Assembly: GCA_945859605.1 (NCBI GenBank)
Contig: OX243814.1
Location: 36,881,524-36,945,523, forward strand
Source: Lumbricus rubellus
Taxonomy: Eukaryota; Annelida; Clitellata; Crassiclitellata; Lumbricidae
Reading direction: 5' to 3'
Length of the DNA stretch: 64,000 nt
This document shows, piece after piece, positions 42,429 through 53,866 of this stretch. The position numbers were made by a program, and so were the translations under genes. Under the pieces are notes generated by a model that ran no database searches, had not been told where the DNA came from, and worked only from the letters and a program-made list of their open reading frames with translations. Every line of letters starts with the position of its first letter. Within the stretch, counting starts at the first letter, position 1.

Positions 42429-43112
42429 GTGCGCACGTCCACGGTTTCTCGTATCGGGCCGTCCTCGGAAACTCGTCAGCAGTCAGCCGTGGAAATGGAA
42501 GCTAAGAGCGTGGTTCGATGCTCGGTCTGTGGACAAGTCTTCTCCGGTCCGTATGCCGCTCGATCGAGATGGAGGCACGAAAAGAATTGCCGACCGTACC
42601 GGGTGAGACGCGTCAAGGGCGTTTCTTCTGCACCCGCCGCGGCGGGTTCGGTCAGCGCCGCTTCGCCCTCGGCGGCTGTCTCCGCGACGGTGGAACCCAC
42701 CAGCAGCAGCGACCTGGTTCCTACGAAACTGCTGGGAACGTTTGACAGTTCGGACGATGACGCGTGTGGGTTTGATATCTGTTCACTTCTGAACGTTCCG
42801 GATCCCGTGCTGGACAAAGTCTTGGGCCCTACGATGACGCAGGCAGAGATGGCCAGCATCGTTCGTCGCGGATGTGAACTAGCGACCATCGTGTCGGCGG
42901 AATGTTTCGTCGAGCTACTCTCCATGGAATTCCCTCACTGGACCCCCGACCTTCTCCTCGGCGTCTACCAGGGGTGCCTTCCCCCTGCCTTACCCCCAGC
43001 GTTGCTGCCATCCGACGTAATCTGGATCGACGACGAACCGAACGACGATGGACCAATCAACGATGAACCGAACCACGATGGACCAATCAAAGATGAACCG
43101 ACCGATAAATGA
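42429..43112 (+). CDS. Accessory ORF with CCHC-type zinc finger, unknown function
   Basis: 227 codons in the position where env would lie in a retrovirus, but with no signal peptide or membrane segment. CSVCGQVF, then RWRHEKNC gives a C-x2-C-x15-H-x3-C zinc-finger-like motif near residues 32-55. An Ala/Ser-rich linker, a hydrophobic helical part (about 110-190) and acidic Asp/Glu/Pro/Asn repeats of GPINDEPN type follow to the stop. A later in-frame Met inside may be the true start. I do not recognise the family. Confidence 0.6.
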   Translation: MRTSTVSRIGPSSETRQQSAVEMEAKSVVRCSVCGQVFSGPYAARSRWRHEKNCRPYRVRRVKGVSSAPAAAGSVSAASPSAAVSATVEPTSSSDLVPTKLLGTFDSSDDDACGFDICSLLNVPDPVLDKVLGPTMTQAEMASIVRRGCELATIVSAECFVELLSMEFPHWTPDLLLGVYQGCLPPALPPALLPSDVIWIDDEPNDDGPINDEPNHDGPIKDEPTDK

Positions 43113-44170
43113 ACCGACCGATAAATGAACTGACCTACAGATGAACCGACCTGAACCTTCTTCGCTGGACCAGGGACAGTGGACAACGGAATTCTAACGA
43201 AAGAAAGGGGACCTTGCTAAGGTGACTTTAAAAGTTCTGTTAGATGGTTGTGGTCTAAGGGGTTACTGTGGGACCGTTAATTGTGATGAGGGACTGTTCG
43301 TCCCACATTGTTTTAGTCTTGCGGGTATGATTATTGTTGTGTTTAAAATCCACCGATAACGAACAGTAACGTTTTAATTGTAGCTGATAGAAGGGCAAAT
43401 CGCACCGGACAGTCGGCCTTTACGGGATATCCCGCATGTGAGACTTGTAAACAATGCGCCGATGCTTAATTAGCACCGTTCTTATAATCCTTCGTGAATA
43501 GCCAACTGCTAATTTGCTCTGGAACGATTTAGTTTTATGTGATACCCTATATGTGTGAATCCTACGAATAATGCGAACATTATTGATTGAATTTAACGGA
43601 CTAGGTTATCAGAAACCCTATTGGGTGCGATTTTCTTTTTATGAGCGACGCGCTCTAGCATTTTAACATGCCGATGCTTATTTAGCGCCTTTATGATGTA
43701 GATCTAATTCTTTACGAATAACCAATTGTTATGTGATCAGAACCCAGTGGGTGCGATTCTGTTTTATGTGATATTCGGCGTACCGAAGTTATGTGAGTCT
43801 ATGAGCGATCTGCCTTAACATTTTAGCATGTGTTGACGCTTCCTTTAAACTGTGCACGTACAATGCCGCTATATAACATTAGTTTTGCGAATGACTTTCG
43901 GTGTGTAAACTTAATTCCTTGCGGAAGAATTTATTTTGTGCGATTGTTATCCAGGAACAATGAAAAATGAACAGTAGTTTAATTGTATACATGAATCGGA
44001 TTAATGCACGTTATTTGAACATTCGTATTGAACTGAACAATATTTCGTGCATTGAACTTTGACCGCGCATTATTGACATTGCAGTAGACCGATGCTTAGT
44101 CGAATTTTGGGGACAGTGCCTTGCTCCTTTCTCCCCAAAGTGGAATTGGGGACTGTTTGTGGGGGAGCCG
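43113..44170 (+). other. 3' untranslated region of the LTR element
   Basis: About 1 kb with no ORF. Degenerate repeats with words CCGATGCTTA, TTTAGCGCC, GTGCGATT and GAGCGACGCGCTC recur at 43450-44110. It ends with a G-rich polypurine-like run before the LTR. Confidence 0.6.
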
Positions 44171-45362
44171 TGTAGAGATTTTGCACTGTGTGGGTGTCTG
44201 TATGTGTGTCTGCCCTGCTCTGTATCTCTGCCTGTACCTATACCTTCAGCCTATCTACATCTTCAGCACATCTACATCTTCAGCACATCTACATCTTCAG
44301 CACATCTACATCTTCAGCACATCTACATCTTCAGCACATCTACATCTTCAGCACATCTACATCTTCAGCACATCTACTTGCTCAGCATACCTAGCCTATA
44401 GCCTACTTCTACATCTTCAGCGCATCTAGCCTACGCCGCCTACAGCCCACATCTACATCTTCAGCACATCTACATCTTCAGCACATCTACATCTTCAGCA
44501 CATCTACATCTTCAGCACATCTACATCTTCAGCACATCTACATCTTCAGCACATCTACTTGCTCAGCATACCTAGCCTATAGCCTACTTCTACATCTTCA
44601 GCGCATCTAGCCTACGCCGCCTATAGCCCACATCTACATCTTCAGCGCATCTAGCCTACGCCGCCTACAGCCCACATCTACATCTTCAGCACATCTACAT
44701 CTTCAGCACATCTACATCTTCAGCACATCTACATCTTCAGCACATCTACATCTTCAGCACACATACCGGGTATATAAGTCCGCTCGTACGCTTGCTCGGG
44801 GCAGACGAATGGCCTGGTGAAGAACGCCTAAACCGCGTAGTAGTCAGGCTAAATGATCTGGCTTGACGGACGGTAAAACGTTCGTTGAGTGATACTGTTG
44901 TAGAGGGGGTAAATCCTGATCTGTGCCTCGAGAAGAACATCGGCCTCTTCAGGTATCCCTCTACAGGACTGGGGTTCGGTGCCTGACTACCGTAACCTAG
45001 CTGACGGACAAAACTGCTACGACGCTCGGACTCTTGCGCTGCAGTAGTCGCTGCTACTGACATTCCGATCTGTTGTTGCTGTCTGACATTTCACTTTCTG
45101 CTGCAACTGACTTTCCGAATCTGGGCGCTATATCAATTGCTGTTCTCTGATCGTGGCGCTACATAAATCGTGCTGTGAAAACTGTGATTCTTCAATAAAC
45201 TGTGATTCTTCAATAAACTGTGATTCTTCAATAAAACGGTTCAAGCCTAGTCGGCTAATCTTTAGTCTACCGCTAAAGTGGACTCCGCGGACTGCAAGGG
45301 TACCTGACGACAGGGGTTGGTACTGGTCATCCTGGGTCTTCGCCCAGCCCCCGTTCTCCACA
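44171..45362 (+). repeat. 3' LTR with 17-bp minisatellite
   Basis: Same length and layout as the 5' LTR (offset 6718 throughout): minisatellite 44245-44763, TATA box 44771-44778, triple AATAAA about 45192-45234. Confidence 0.93.
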
Positions 45363-45497
45363 ATACGTTAATAAAATGTTCTAGTGAGCCAGAAGAAAGG
45401 TTAGATTAAAATAAGGCTGACTTCATAATAGCAAGTTGTGAAAAACAGAAGAACCATTACATTCAAAGGAATATAATAGGAAGCGGAGAGGTTAGAT

Positions 45498-45806
45498 CAA
45501 TGGTGTCAAAGAGCTGGCTCGCGGGCTATTTCTGGGCCGCCGACGATTTTTTCTGGCCCGCGGAGCCTTCCCTAAATATTAAAAAATTATTTAAAGTGGT
45601 GTCAAAATTCAATAAGAAGCGAAAAGTGGACATTGAATCAAGATCTTTTCGCGATATTTGGACTTTTCTGGGAATTGGCTGACCAAGTCCAGAGCTCCCC
45701 TCTCAGATTACTACCCAATTTTGTTCAGGAGCTTCGACACCCTGGCCCGCCACTAGTTAGAAGATGTTTGCACTGGCACGCCACTAGAAAAGATTTGACA
45801 CCTCTG
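45498..45806 (+). mobile_element. hAT-type MITE, 309 bp, 8-bp TSD
   Basis: Ends CAATGGTGTCAAA and TTTGACACCTCTG are inverted (one or two mismatches). Flanked by the perfect 8-bp duplication GGTTAGAT (45490-45497, 45807-45814), the hAT hallmark. The inner frame carries KKRKVDIESRSFRDIW, resembling the N-terminus of ZBED/hAT transposases. This suggests an internal-deletion derivative of an autonomous hAT. Confidence 0.88.
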
Positions 45807-45937
45807 GGTTAGATGATCTCAGTGACGCGCGTCAAATTATATTGCCTGTGTAAATCGGTGAGCAGTGGGGACGCCGAATGGGTGAGCAGTGGGAACGCCA
45901 AAGAAGAATTTTATTGGAACGCATGTGTTTTCAGGGT

Positions 45938-46015
45938 TCCAGCATGGTGAGCAGTGGTAACGCAAGCGAAGAATTTCCAGAGTAGTTGGAACGCGTTCCC
46001 ACCCACTTTAAACCA
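45938..46015. repeat. Dispersed repeat, copy 2 (pair with 3636)
   Basis: CATGGTGAGCAGTGGTAACG, CGCAAGCGAAGAATTTCC, CCCACCCACTTTAAACC. GGTGAGCAGTGGGAACGCC-type units also repeat just upstream (45858-45900). Confidence 0.5.
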
Positions 46016-46586
46016 TGCTGAGACGGGAAGAGAGACAGGGACAGAAGGAGAGACAGAAAGCAGCATAGACAGACACAGAGACAGAGACCTTGCAAGGAGT
46101 AGAAAAGCACACAAACAGACTGAGTGAGGAGCTATTCGGCGGTGTAATTGTCGGCAAGAGATGTTTGTGCAAACGAGATAAATGTTTATGTCCTAAGATT
46201 CGTCATGTCAAACAAATGCGACAGCCATACATCAATTTATCATCTTGAAAGGGTCACAAAGAATAATTTTATATGGTTCTTTTTATAATCCATCAAACCT
46301 CACTTGTACAGCATGAAGAACCACGCTGAGTGTCTGAGCTAAGCACGTTAGATTTATCTAGGGCCTACATGTAGCCTAAACAACGCACTCAGTCATGCTT
46401 CAATAACTTTCAATCGGTCTTCCTATAATTTTTATATTATCGGTCATAGGCCTATGCGCTTAGGCCTAACCCGAGTTGAACATGTAGAATACCGGGATTA
46501 CCGGCAACCGAATTTGATTTAATCGTTTAAAATATTTGCAATAGTAATAATAATAATTTAAAAAAATAGTAACAATAATAATAATG
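46016..46586. other. Intergenic, no gene recognised
   Basis: GAGACAGA-rich start, then AT-rich unique sequence. Confidence 0.45.
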
Positions 46587-46627
46587 GACCCACAACACGC
46601 CTGTAGTAAGCCATTCCCTGTGGATAT
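46587..46627. repeat. Dispersed 40-bp repeat, copy 1
   Basis: CACAACACGCCTGTAGTAAG and CCATTCCCTGTGGATA. The same run occurs at 57981-58018 (ACAACACGCC...GTGGATA) with no mismatch that I can see. Confidence 0.75.
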
Positions 46628-46651
46628 TAATAATAATATTAATAATAATAG

Positions 46652-46652
46652 A

Positions 46653-46720
<68 letters not shown>
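46652..46720. repeat. (AAT)n microsatellite bordering the RLE element, 5' side
   Basis: About 23 AAT units directly in front of the 5' end of the RT/RLE retrotransposon. Confidence 0.93.
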
Positions 46721-46724
<4 letters not shown>

Positions 46725-47080
46725 TGACGTCATCAGTTGACCGTGTTAGTCATATTCATTAAGCTTTACGCTATTTATACTTTTTATCCGTTTAAAACCA
46801 TCGTCAGAACTGGATTTTTCGATATTTTGTTGTTTAAAGATCTTAATTGTGACTACGAAAACTTTATTCATCACAGACGATCTGTACAGGTTTCAATTTA
46901 TTTCGATTGGATTCAAATTATTTTTCATCATGGGCGATCATCGCAACATTTAAATACCACCGTCCTGTTTAAATGGCCGGTGACGTTTACGTTACCATGA
47001 CGACGTACCGTTTTTTCAAGGCGGATCGTAACTGTTTACGTTTTCGTTTGAAATAAGATATTTATCAGCGCAAACACAAC

Positions 47081-47201
47081 ATGAACAAAAAACAATCTAA
47101 GGGTAACGGAACTTGCCGTGTTTGCTGGGCAAAGTTTAAAACTCATTCATCTGATGGCACCGTTCATCGTCACGGTCCTAGGCCTTCGCCCTGCCCCGGT
47201 T
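47081..47201 (+). CDS. RLE retrotransposon ORF, N-terminal zinc-finger part
   Basis: Starts ATG, MNKKQSKGNGTCRVCWAKF, then TVHRHGPRPSPCPG, giving Cys12, Cys15, His29 or His31 and Cys38, a CCHC-type finger near the N-terminus as in RLE-encoding elements. The MULE begins at 47202, so the last codons read into the inverted repeat are foreign. The continuation is at 53867. Confidence 0.75.
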
Positions 47202-47243
47202 GCACGATTGGAATTCCTACACTTGCCAGACGCATACGGCGGA
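47202..47243 (+). repeat. MULE left inverted repeat
   Basis: 42 bp matching the right end without mismatch. Contains AATTCCTACACTTGCCAGAC. Confidence 0.93.
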
Positions 47244-47330
47244 TCTGGGAGATTCAAGGCGGAGCTACAAGTTCATGTATTTTAGTGTTTACGATAAGAG
47301 GTCTTTGGTTTTAGTAAACATCCGATAAAA

Positions 47331-50300
47331 ATGGCGACGCGTTGTATGAAAGATATTGTGAGCGATGCTCTTTCTGTGTTTTCGAGCAATTTTCCCAACG
47401 AAATAAATAATCAATTATCGTCAGAAGATTGTGTAGTTGTGCGCACCACATCAAGAGATAAGAAGGACGTAAAGGAGTGGTTTGACGAGTTTGCGAGGGT
47501 TGCTGGTGTTTCATACATAGTCGAGACAAGCTATAAAGAAACGCCGGAAGCACGAAAAGCCTTTCGCATCCGATATATTTGTCATCACTCAGATAAGAAC
47601 AAATCAGTTAAATCAGACAGCGCGAAGCAAGTTCTGCATAAACATAAAGCGACAGGTTGCAAGCAGAGAGTCTTTGTCACTATTCAGAGAGAAACTCCAA
47701 GCGTGAAACGTTGCGAGAAAAGGAAAGGTGAAACTTATGTTGCTAGAGGACTTGTGGCTACGTTTACTTTCTCTGGACAACATAACCATCAAGTGGCAAC
47801 CGCCGATGCAGGTCGATACTTGCGGACGACAAAGGCCACGGAAGCAATTATCGTGGAAAAATTCAAGAAGGTATTTACTGTTTATTCTGGTAGGCCTAAT
47901 AAAATTTATGTGTAGGCTTATGCACATAAAAACTAAATGGTTATTGTTACTGACGGCTCGGTTTTCATCGATCCAGCTTCCATTTCAGTAAAATTATTTT
48001 GTGTCAATCCAACTTGAATACTCAATTGTAGGTACACGATGTGCAGAGGCCTACTTAACCACTTTAATAAATTCGAAATTAATTCAGGTGAATTAAAATT
48101 ATAATACCAATCCCACTTCTATTTTAGGAAAATAATTTTCATCAATCCCACTTCTGTTTACTAAAAAATTATTTCTTGTCATATGGTGGCAGACAATTTC
48201 AAATCGAGCCGCTAATTTCTGTTGAACAGTTGTTGGTTATGTCGTGGCTCCTATCATTCTGATGTTTTATAATGAAGATTGGTCTTCACATGCAAAGCTT
48301 ATTCGCACAAAAATCAATTAATTAATAATGAGACATGCACATTCTTACATGCACACATGTATGTTCGATTTCAACTCGGAGGACTTAGCAAGTGAGACTC
48401 ATGTTATGACTGTAATCCATGAAATCTGATAGACCTTTTTAGCTGTAGGAGGGAGCTGAATAAATGGATTTCTGAGCCATTCTTGAAATTCTCTGTACTT
48501 GAAGTTGCTACAAGCATTTTGTACAACCATCATTTCATTGAAAGACATTTTCAATTGATTATTTTCATTTTGCAGGGTTTGGGCCCAGCGGCAGCTCTGA
48601 GGGAGTTGACTGAGGACTTAGGAGCAAGTGAAACAGCCAATGCTGCCGTTTTTCCCACAAAGAATCATCTGTATTATTCGTGGAATAAATTCCAGGAGAT
48701 AGAATATGGTGGCAGATCAAATGAAGATATTTTCAGACTTTTGGATGCCAAATTGGAGGAATACGCAAATGATGGCAATAACATACAATTCTCACGAGAA
48801 CCGTTTGCTGTGGCCATTATCACACCAATTATGGCAAGAACAGCGGCACTTTACAGTGACAGTGAGGTCATGTTTGTCGATTCTACAGCATCGTGTGATG
48901 TTACGAATACTGTATTGACATTCTTGATAATCGCAACTCCGTCTGGTGGTTTACCAATTGGTGCAATGCTGACTCAGTCACAAAGTAGCAGAGCATATCA
49001 GGAAGGATTTTCATTGCTGAAGACGGTTAGTTTAATAATTGTGATTTCCCTTCAATTTCTCATTTTGCAAAATGATGCCGTGATTTCTTTCCTTTTTTAC
49101 CGTGAGTTACGCACTACCCTACCGAAGCTATAAATGTGAACAACGAGTCTTTAAGCGCAAGGCAGAGGACGAGAAAAGCCTCATACTTTTCAGTGCTAAA
49201 ATATGCATGGAGTATGTGAAACATGGTATGTGTAATCATGCTATTAATCATTTAAATTATTCCTTATACATTACAGTTAATAATTATCAAGAAATTTTAA
49301 CCGCTACTTTTCGCTTTACTGTTGTGGCCCTCGACTTCTTCGTTAATTGCATCTGTGGCCCATGGTGCAAGAAATGTTGAACTGCATTTCCTTAAGACGT
49401 TATTGAGACTTCAGGGTGTTGTCCTTTAGTCATTTGCTTACGAATATTTTTTTATTTGCAGGTGAATATTTATTATTGACACGTTTGCATGCTATTCTAT
49501 GTTATCGTTCCTATAGATGCTGGGTGACAATGCATTCCAACCTCGTGGGTTTCCTACAATAACCATGACAGACGACTCAAGCGCTGAAAGGGATGCTATA
49601 GCAACTGTTTGGCCACTTACACATCTGCTCTTGTGTCAGTTCCACGTTAACCAAGCAGTTTGGCGATGGCTGCAACAGGTATTACATTTACACATAGTTT
49701 AATCAATGCATTTGCGTCGCTTGTTAATTCTGCAGGCTTCCACATTTTACGTGCATGTTGGACCGCTGTGCGGACAATTCAGCTAGACAATTAATTGGAA
49801 GCGACTGTTACTTCTCGGCCATAACATTCATAGAGTATAAATTAATCTTAAGGTGTCATGTAAGAAGCTTCACATTATAAGATTAAAGTAGGCTGGATTA
49901 GATTTTACAGTGTAACTTTATTGGGTGGGAAGGGTCTGCAAAATGATAATCTTGCAAAACTTTGAGACTGAATATTACTCACTGAAGATCGTGAAAGAAG
50001 TAACAGAGGGATGATCATTCCTTAGAAATTGACCAACTAATGTAAAAGCAAAATATTGAGCAGTGCCAGTCTCATTGGTCTTAGAATGGCGAGGACCATG
50101 GAGGAGTTGATAACAGCCTCAGATGACTAACGGCGACATTACAATTTTGAATTTAAGAAAATGCAACAGGATGTGTAATGGGATGTGTTGCATATGTTAC
50201 ATTACACTGCAATTCCTATCTTCTTCTTCTTAAATCGCTTTCATTTATCATTGGCATAAGTTATGACATGCGTATTTTCATGGTATTGATATCGTTTGCT

Positions 50301-51540
50301 TTGAAAATTATTGTAGAGAGTGCAGGCTCAACACCGGCAAGAGATTATGGCTGCATTTCGTGAAATTGTTTACGCTGACACGGAAGACGATGCACTCACA
50401 GCGTTTGAGAAGCTCTGTCAGTCACTGAAAGCGACCAGTAATCAAGAATGTTACAGGTATTTCGATGATTGGTGGACACGACGAACACTATGGTGCAAAT
50501 GTTTCCGCCAAATGCCGGCTTTACGTGGCCACAATACGAATAACTACGCTGAGGCTACCATTCGTATCTTCAAGGACATTGGGCTTAATCGTGTGAAGCA
50601 GTACAATGCTATATCACTGATGCATGCTGTACTAACAACAATGGAAGCCTTCTACCACAATAGACTGTTGGAATTTTCACACAATCGAAACCGCTTGCAT
50701 GTTTTTAAATTGCGCTGCATGATGGAACAGAGTTCGTATATCACCAAAGATTCAATCATTGAGACGAATTGTACAGGTATTTACCATGTACCGTCAGAAC
50801 ATTCAGACAACATCTACACAGTTAACGCAGAACTTGGCAGTTGCCAATGTCACATTGGAAGAAATGGTAGCTTCTGCAAGCACTTGTGTGCGGTTTCGTA
50901 TCATTTTAATATAGATGTACCTAATGCACCAAAGGTGAGCGACGACGACCGCTACCTTGCAGCAAAAATTGCACATGGTGATGCATGTCCATCAAAGGAG
51001 TTTTACATCTCATTTAGAAATTGCGTTGAAATTGCTAGCACAGACAGAACTACCGATGCCCCTTTGAACCAAATTTCAAATGAGATGGACTTGCCTACAC
51101 AGCAAGAGTGTAGTGCAAGTTTTCCCCAGAAAGATCATGACACCGGCAAGGAAACCTTTTTTCAATCAGTAAGAGAAACTTCTGCTTTACTTCAAAGCAA
51201 AGCCATGAAGGTGGAAGATGCTGATTGGTTGGAATTGAGCAAAAGCTTAAGTATTTTTCAGCAACGTCTGCAGAATTGTAACAATGCCTCGCAACTGACA
51301 ACTTTCTTCAGCACTGTCGGTGCAGCTATTCCTCGTCTGAAGCGATCAGGAACAATGATCGGGGTCCAGCCAACAAGCAAAGCACGTCGGGCAGCTAACA
51401 GGAGTCGTGGAAACCGAACCTTATCTTACGGCAGAAATGCAAATGCCATTCAGCTTCTGAAGAGAGCCAAAAAGCAGAAAGCTAGTCACAAGATAGGACA
51501 AAATATAACGAGCAATGTACCAAATTATAGGAAACATTGA
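47331..51540 (+). CDS. MULE transposase, four exons, 791 aa
   Basis: Exons 47331-47870, 48576-49025, 49517-49678, 50317-51540 (TGA), all phase 0 with GT/AG borders. Function (known family): cut-and-paste transposition, DDE catalysis. Seen: N-terminal DNA-binding region with YICHHSDKNK and FSGQHNH (His/Cys zinc-binding style); MFVDSTAS (Asp282), MTDDSSAERDAI (Asp349 or 350), LLCQFHVNQAVWRWL (Cys370, His373), NNYAEATIRIFKD (Glu463); SWIM finger Cys560-x-Cys562-x8-Cys571-x-His573. No stop or frameshift found, so the element may be autonomous and active. The last acceptor has alternatives a few bases away; the phase supports the one given. Confidence 0.88.
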
Positions 51541-52195
51541 TTTTGCATGGACAATTGGAGATTAAAAGTCTAATTCTTACTCTACGAGACATCAATGTGA
51601 TTTGTTCACCGAAATTCTTAGGCATGTATTTTGACCTGCATCTCAGCTGGAAATTAGCAGATATAAATAAGTTTCAGCTCAATTTTTTATGTTTGGCTGT
51701 CGCAACAGATAGCTACCTGTAGGACATTGATGGGGTTTTTTGTCATAGAACATGACCATTTCAATGGAACTTTGTTACACTAGGTCTACCGAACTGCAGT
51801 GTCACATATTAGGATGAAATTATTCTCATTTAAATGTTCTGGCCCTATGATATGGAATCACCTTCCAAAGTATGCTGCATTTGTACACAGCTGTTTCAGA
51901 AAAGTTTAAAGACTCCTTTCATCTCTATCAACCAGACTTCAACCATTGGTTATGGCTTAGCTCGCTTCTTGTGTTTGTTGCATGCAGTAACGTTACATTT
52001 CGTATTTGCACGTTTATTACTTCCAAATGTTACCCATAAAAAAGGCTCAGTGGGTCCATAATGAACTTTTGGTTTCATCCGGTGAATTTTGCATCAACCA
52101 CTTGAAAACTGTTAAGTTTGTACTGCTTGCTGTCATTTTTGTCGTTGGTTGCTGCTCTGCCAATAAACTGCTGATACTGCTACTAAGATGAAACT
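51541..52195 (+). mobile_element. Degenerate LINE 3' part, relative of 20725-22905
   Basis: KFLGMYFDLHLSWK is readable near 51620, and GTTCTGGCCCTATGATATGG followed by AAT...CTTCCAAA near 51836. The end has CAGTGGGTCCATA and AATAAACTG. These match the LINE at 21999-22895 in order, with internal deletion. It begins directly after the MULE stop codon. Confidence 0.7.
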
Positions 52196-52595
52196 ATGCT
52201 TATGTAAACTCTGCTGGAACTGCTTTACTACATTGTTGGATATTACTGTCATTCACATAGAGTAATGTACCAGTGTACGCTGCTAAAACGGAACAGTTAC
52301 CGTCTCAAAAGAATGTCTATAGATGCGTTTTTACTTATGCCCAGTAAAAATTAGCTGATTTTGATCAAAGCTGTATCACCATTGGAGACTATTTACTCTA
52401 TTTTATATTCAGCTTGAAAATAATGGAAATTGCATTCTTTATGTTGGTTATGTATCAAGGTGTCCTATGAACATTGATTTTTATTCTTGTGTTCTATTTT
52501 ACTTTGCTGTCTACCTTGGTAATTTGTTTGTTTGTCTGTTGTTCTTTCTAAGAATAAACTGATTTGATTGATTGATTGAGAAAAATTGTGTTACA

Positions 52596-52705
52596 TATTT
52601 TATTTATTCATTCATTCAAGAATTTATGTAGCACTTCTTAAAGGGGACTACTAAGAAGCGCTACCGACTCTAGCACGGCAAAAAAGGACAGCCTTGAGTA
52701 TAATA
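52596..52705. repeat. SINE/LINE tail fragment inside the MULE
   Basis: AATTTATGTAGCACTTCTT, then AAGAAGCGCTACCGACTCTA and GCACGGCAAAAAAGGACAG. Close to 2696-2810. Confidence 0.65.
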
Positions 52706-53089
52706 AAGACTTGGTAATAGGCAATCCTGTTTTTACTTTATGCCTTAACTGTTTTCGTGAATAATAAAATGTGTTAACTCATTGATTCATTAGTCCATTC
52801 AGATGGTAGAAAATAATAGGTTAGTAACATGTCAGGAATAGATAACGGTGTCACGACAACTGGTTCACGATCAATTTTCCTAATCCCTGTTTTTGCCGCT
52901 AAAAGAGAAATTGGGTTGATGCAAATAACCTGTGATAAATCGAACACAGATTGTCGCTAGCCTCGCTGCCAAAAGAGACAGTGGAAAATAACGTTGCTTG
53001 AATGAAGTTGCTTTGATGAAAATAATGCTTGTAAAAAAACAAGTTGAAGATGGATACACGAAACAATCACGTTGCTAAACAGAAGTTGG

Positions 53090-53510
53090 ACTGATGAAAA
53101 TAACGCTTGAGAAATTCAGTCATGTGTGTAAAAATGTATCAAGCTTCCATTTTAGCTGCACAACCGTTTATCCAAGCGTTCATCAATCAAGCTTTTCTCA
53201 ACAACCCGTCTTCTATTTCAGACATAAGAATACCTTCGTCCAGCTTCCATTTCTCAAGCGTTTCATCATTAATCCAGCTTCTAGATAGAAGTACCTTGAT
53301 CCAGCTTCCATTTCATATGTAAAAATACCTTCCTTCAGCTTCCATTTATCAAGCGATATTTTCATAAATCCAGTTCAACCAACAGTTATTTTTATCAGTC
53401 CAGCTCTAATATACGCAAAAGGCTCCAATTTAACAAGGACGTTTTAATCCTTTCAGGTCCAATATAAGCAAGAACATTTTTATCCATCCTGCTCCAACTA
53501 CAACTACGCC
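53090..53510. repeat. MULE subterminal repeats ATCCAGCTTCCATTT
   Basis: At least five imperfect copies of TCCAGCTTCCATTTxTCAAG. A copy, GATCCAGCTTCCATTTCAG, also lies in the first intron near 47969. In MULEs subterminal repeats can be transposase binding sites; that role is inferred. Confidence 0.55.
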
Positions 53511-53824
53511 TGTAAGGGAAGGGAAGTTACGTCGTTTTCACAGTGAATGAATTAATTTCCCTTCTTAAGAATAATTCATCTTCTATTATAGATGTCGTTA
53601 TAGTAAAAATCGTTTAGCATCGAAAATTATTCGGTGGGTGCAGTATAATTATTTTTAGTCACTTTGAAAGATATCATTACAGTCGGCGCTATAAAAATCT
53701 CGCGTTTACGATGAACTGGTTTCATCAATACCGCTTGTGTGGCCAATATAAAGCGACCTTTTCAATATTTGTTGTTTGATTGACGGGTCACGTGCGCTCT
53801 CATTAATATGCATTACTATGTAGG

Positions 53825-53866
53825 TCCGCCGTATGCGTCTGGCAAGTGTAGGAATTCCAATCGTGC
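53825..53866 (-). repeat. MULE right inverted repeat
   Basis: Reverse complement of 47202-47243. Followed by the second copy of GCCCCGGTT. Confidence 0.93.

Larger units (their letters stand above)
37453..45362 (+). mobile_element. LTR retrotransposon, internally deleted, with minisatellite LTRs
   Basis: 7910 bp, TG...CA ends, two 1192-bp LTRs (37453-38644, 44171-45362) that look near-identical, and a 4-bp target duplication ATAC (37449-37452, 45363-45366). Primer-binding region TGGTCCCCGGAAGTGGGG follows the left LTR by two bases. A G-rich polypurine-like run (GTGGGGGAGCCG) precedes the right LTR. It encodes gag, zinc knuckle and protease but only stubs of RT and integrase, plus an extra zinc-finger ORF. 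Probably non-autonomous but recently mobile, because the LTRs have not diverged. Confidence 0.92.
47202..53866 (+). mobile_element. MULE DNA transposon, 6665 bp, 9-bp TSD
   Basis: Perfect 42-bp inverted repeats at 47202-47243 and 53825-53866 (start GCACGATTGGAATTCC). The 9-bp duplication GCCCCGGTT lies at 47193-47201 and 53867-53875. A 9-bp duplication is typical of Mutator-like elements. It encodes a spliced transposase with MULE DDE motifs and a SWIM finger. It carries a degenerate LINE piece (51541-52195) and a SINE tail (52600) in its 3' part. Confidence 0.93.

Noticed and set aside
41864..42505. 213-codon and 247-codon Ala/Arg/Ser-rich ORFs
   Set aside because: They cover GC-rich and 17-mer tandem repeats, and several frames are open at once.
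42518..43186. Other overlapping ORFs around the zinc-finger ORF
   Set aside because: Alternative-frame shadows in GC-rich sequence without motifs.
47202..47314. C-terminal part of the ORF 47081-47314
   Set aside because: Reads into the MULE inverted repeat; not part of the retrotransposon protein.
53833..53866. ATG at 53833 as start of the RT protein
   Set aside because: These codons belong to the MULE inverted repeat. The real N-terminus is at 47081 on the other side of the MULE.
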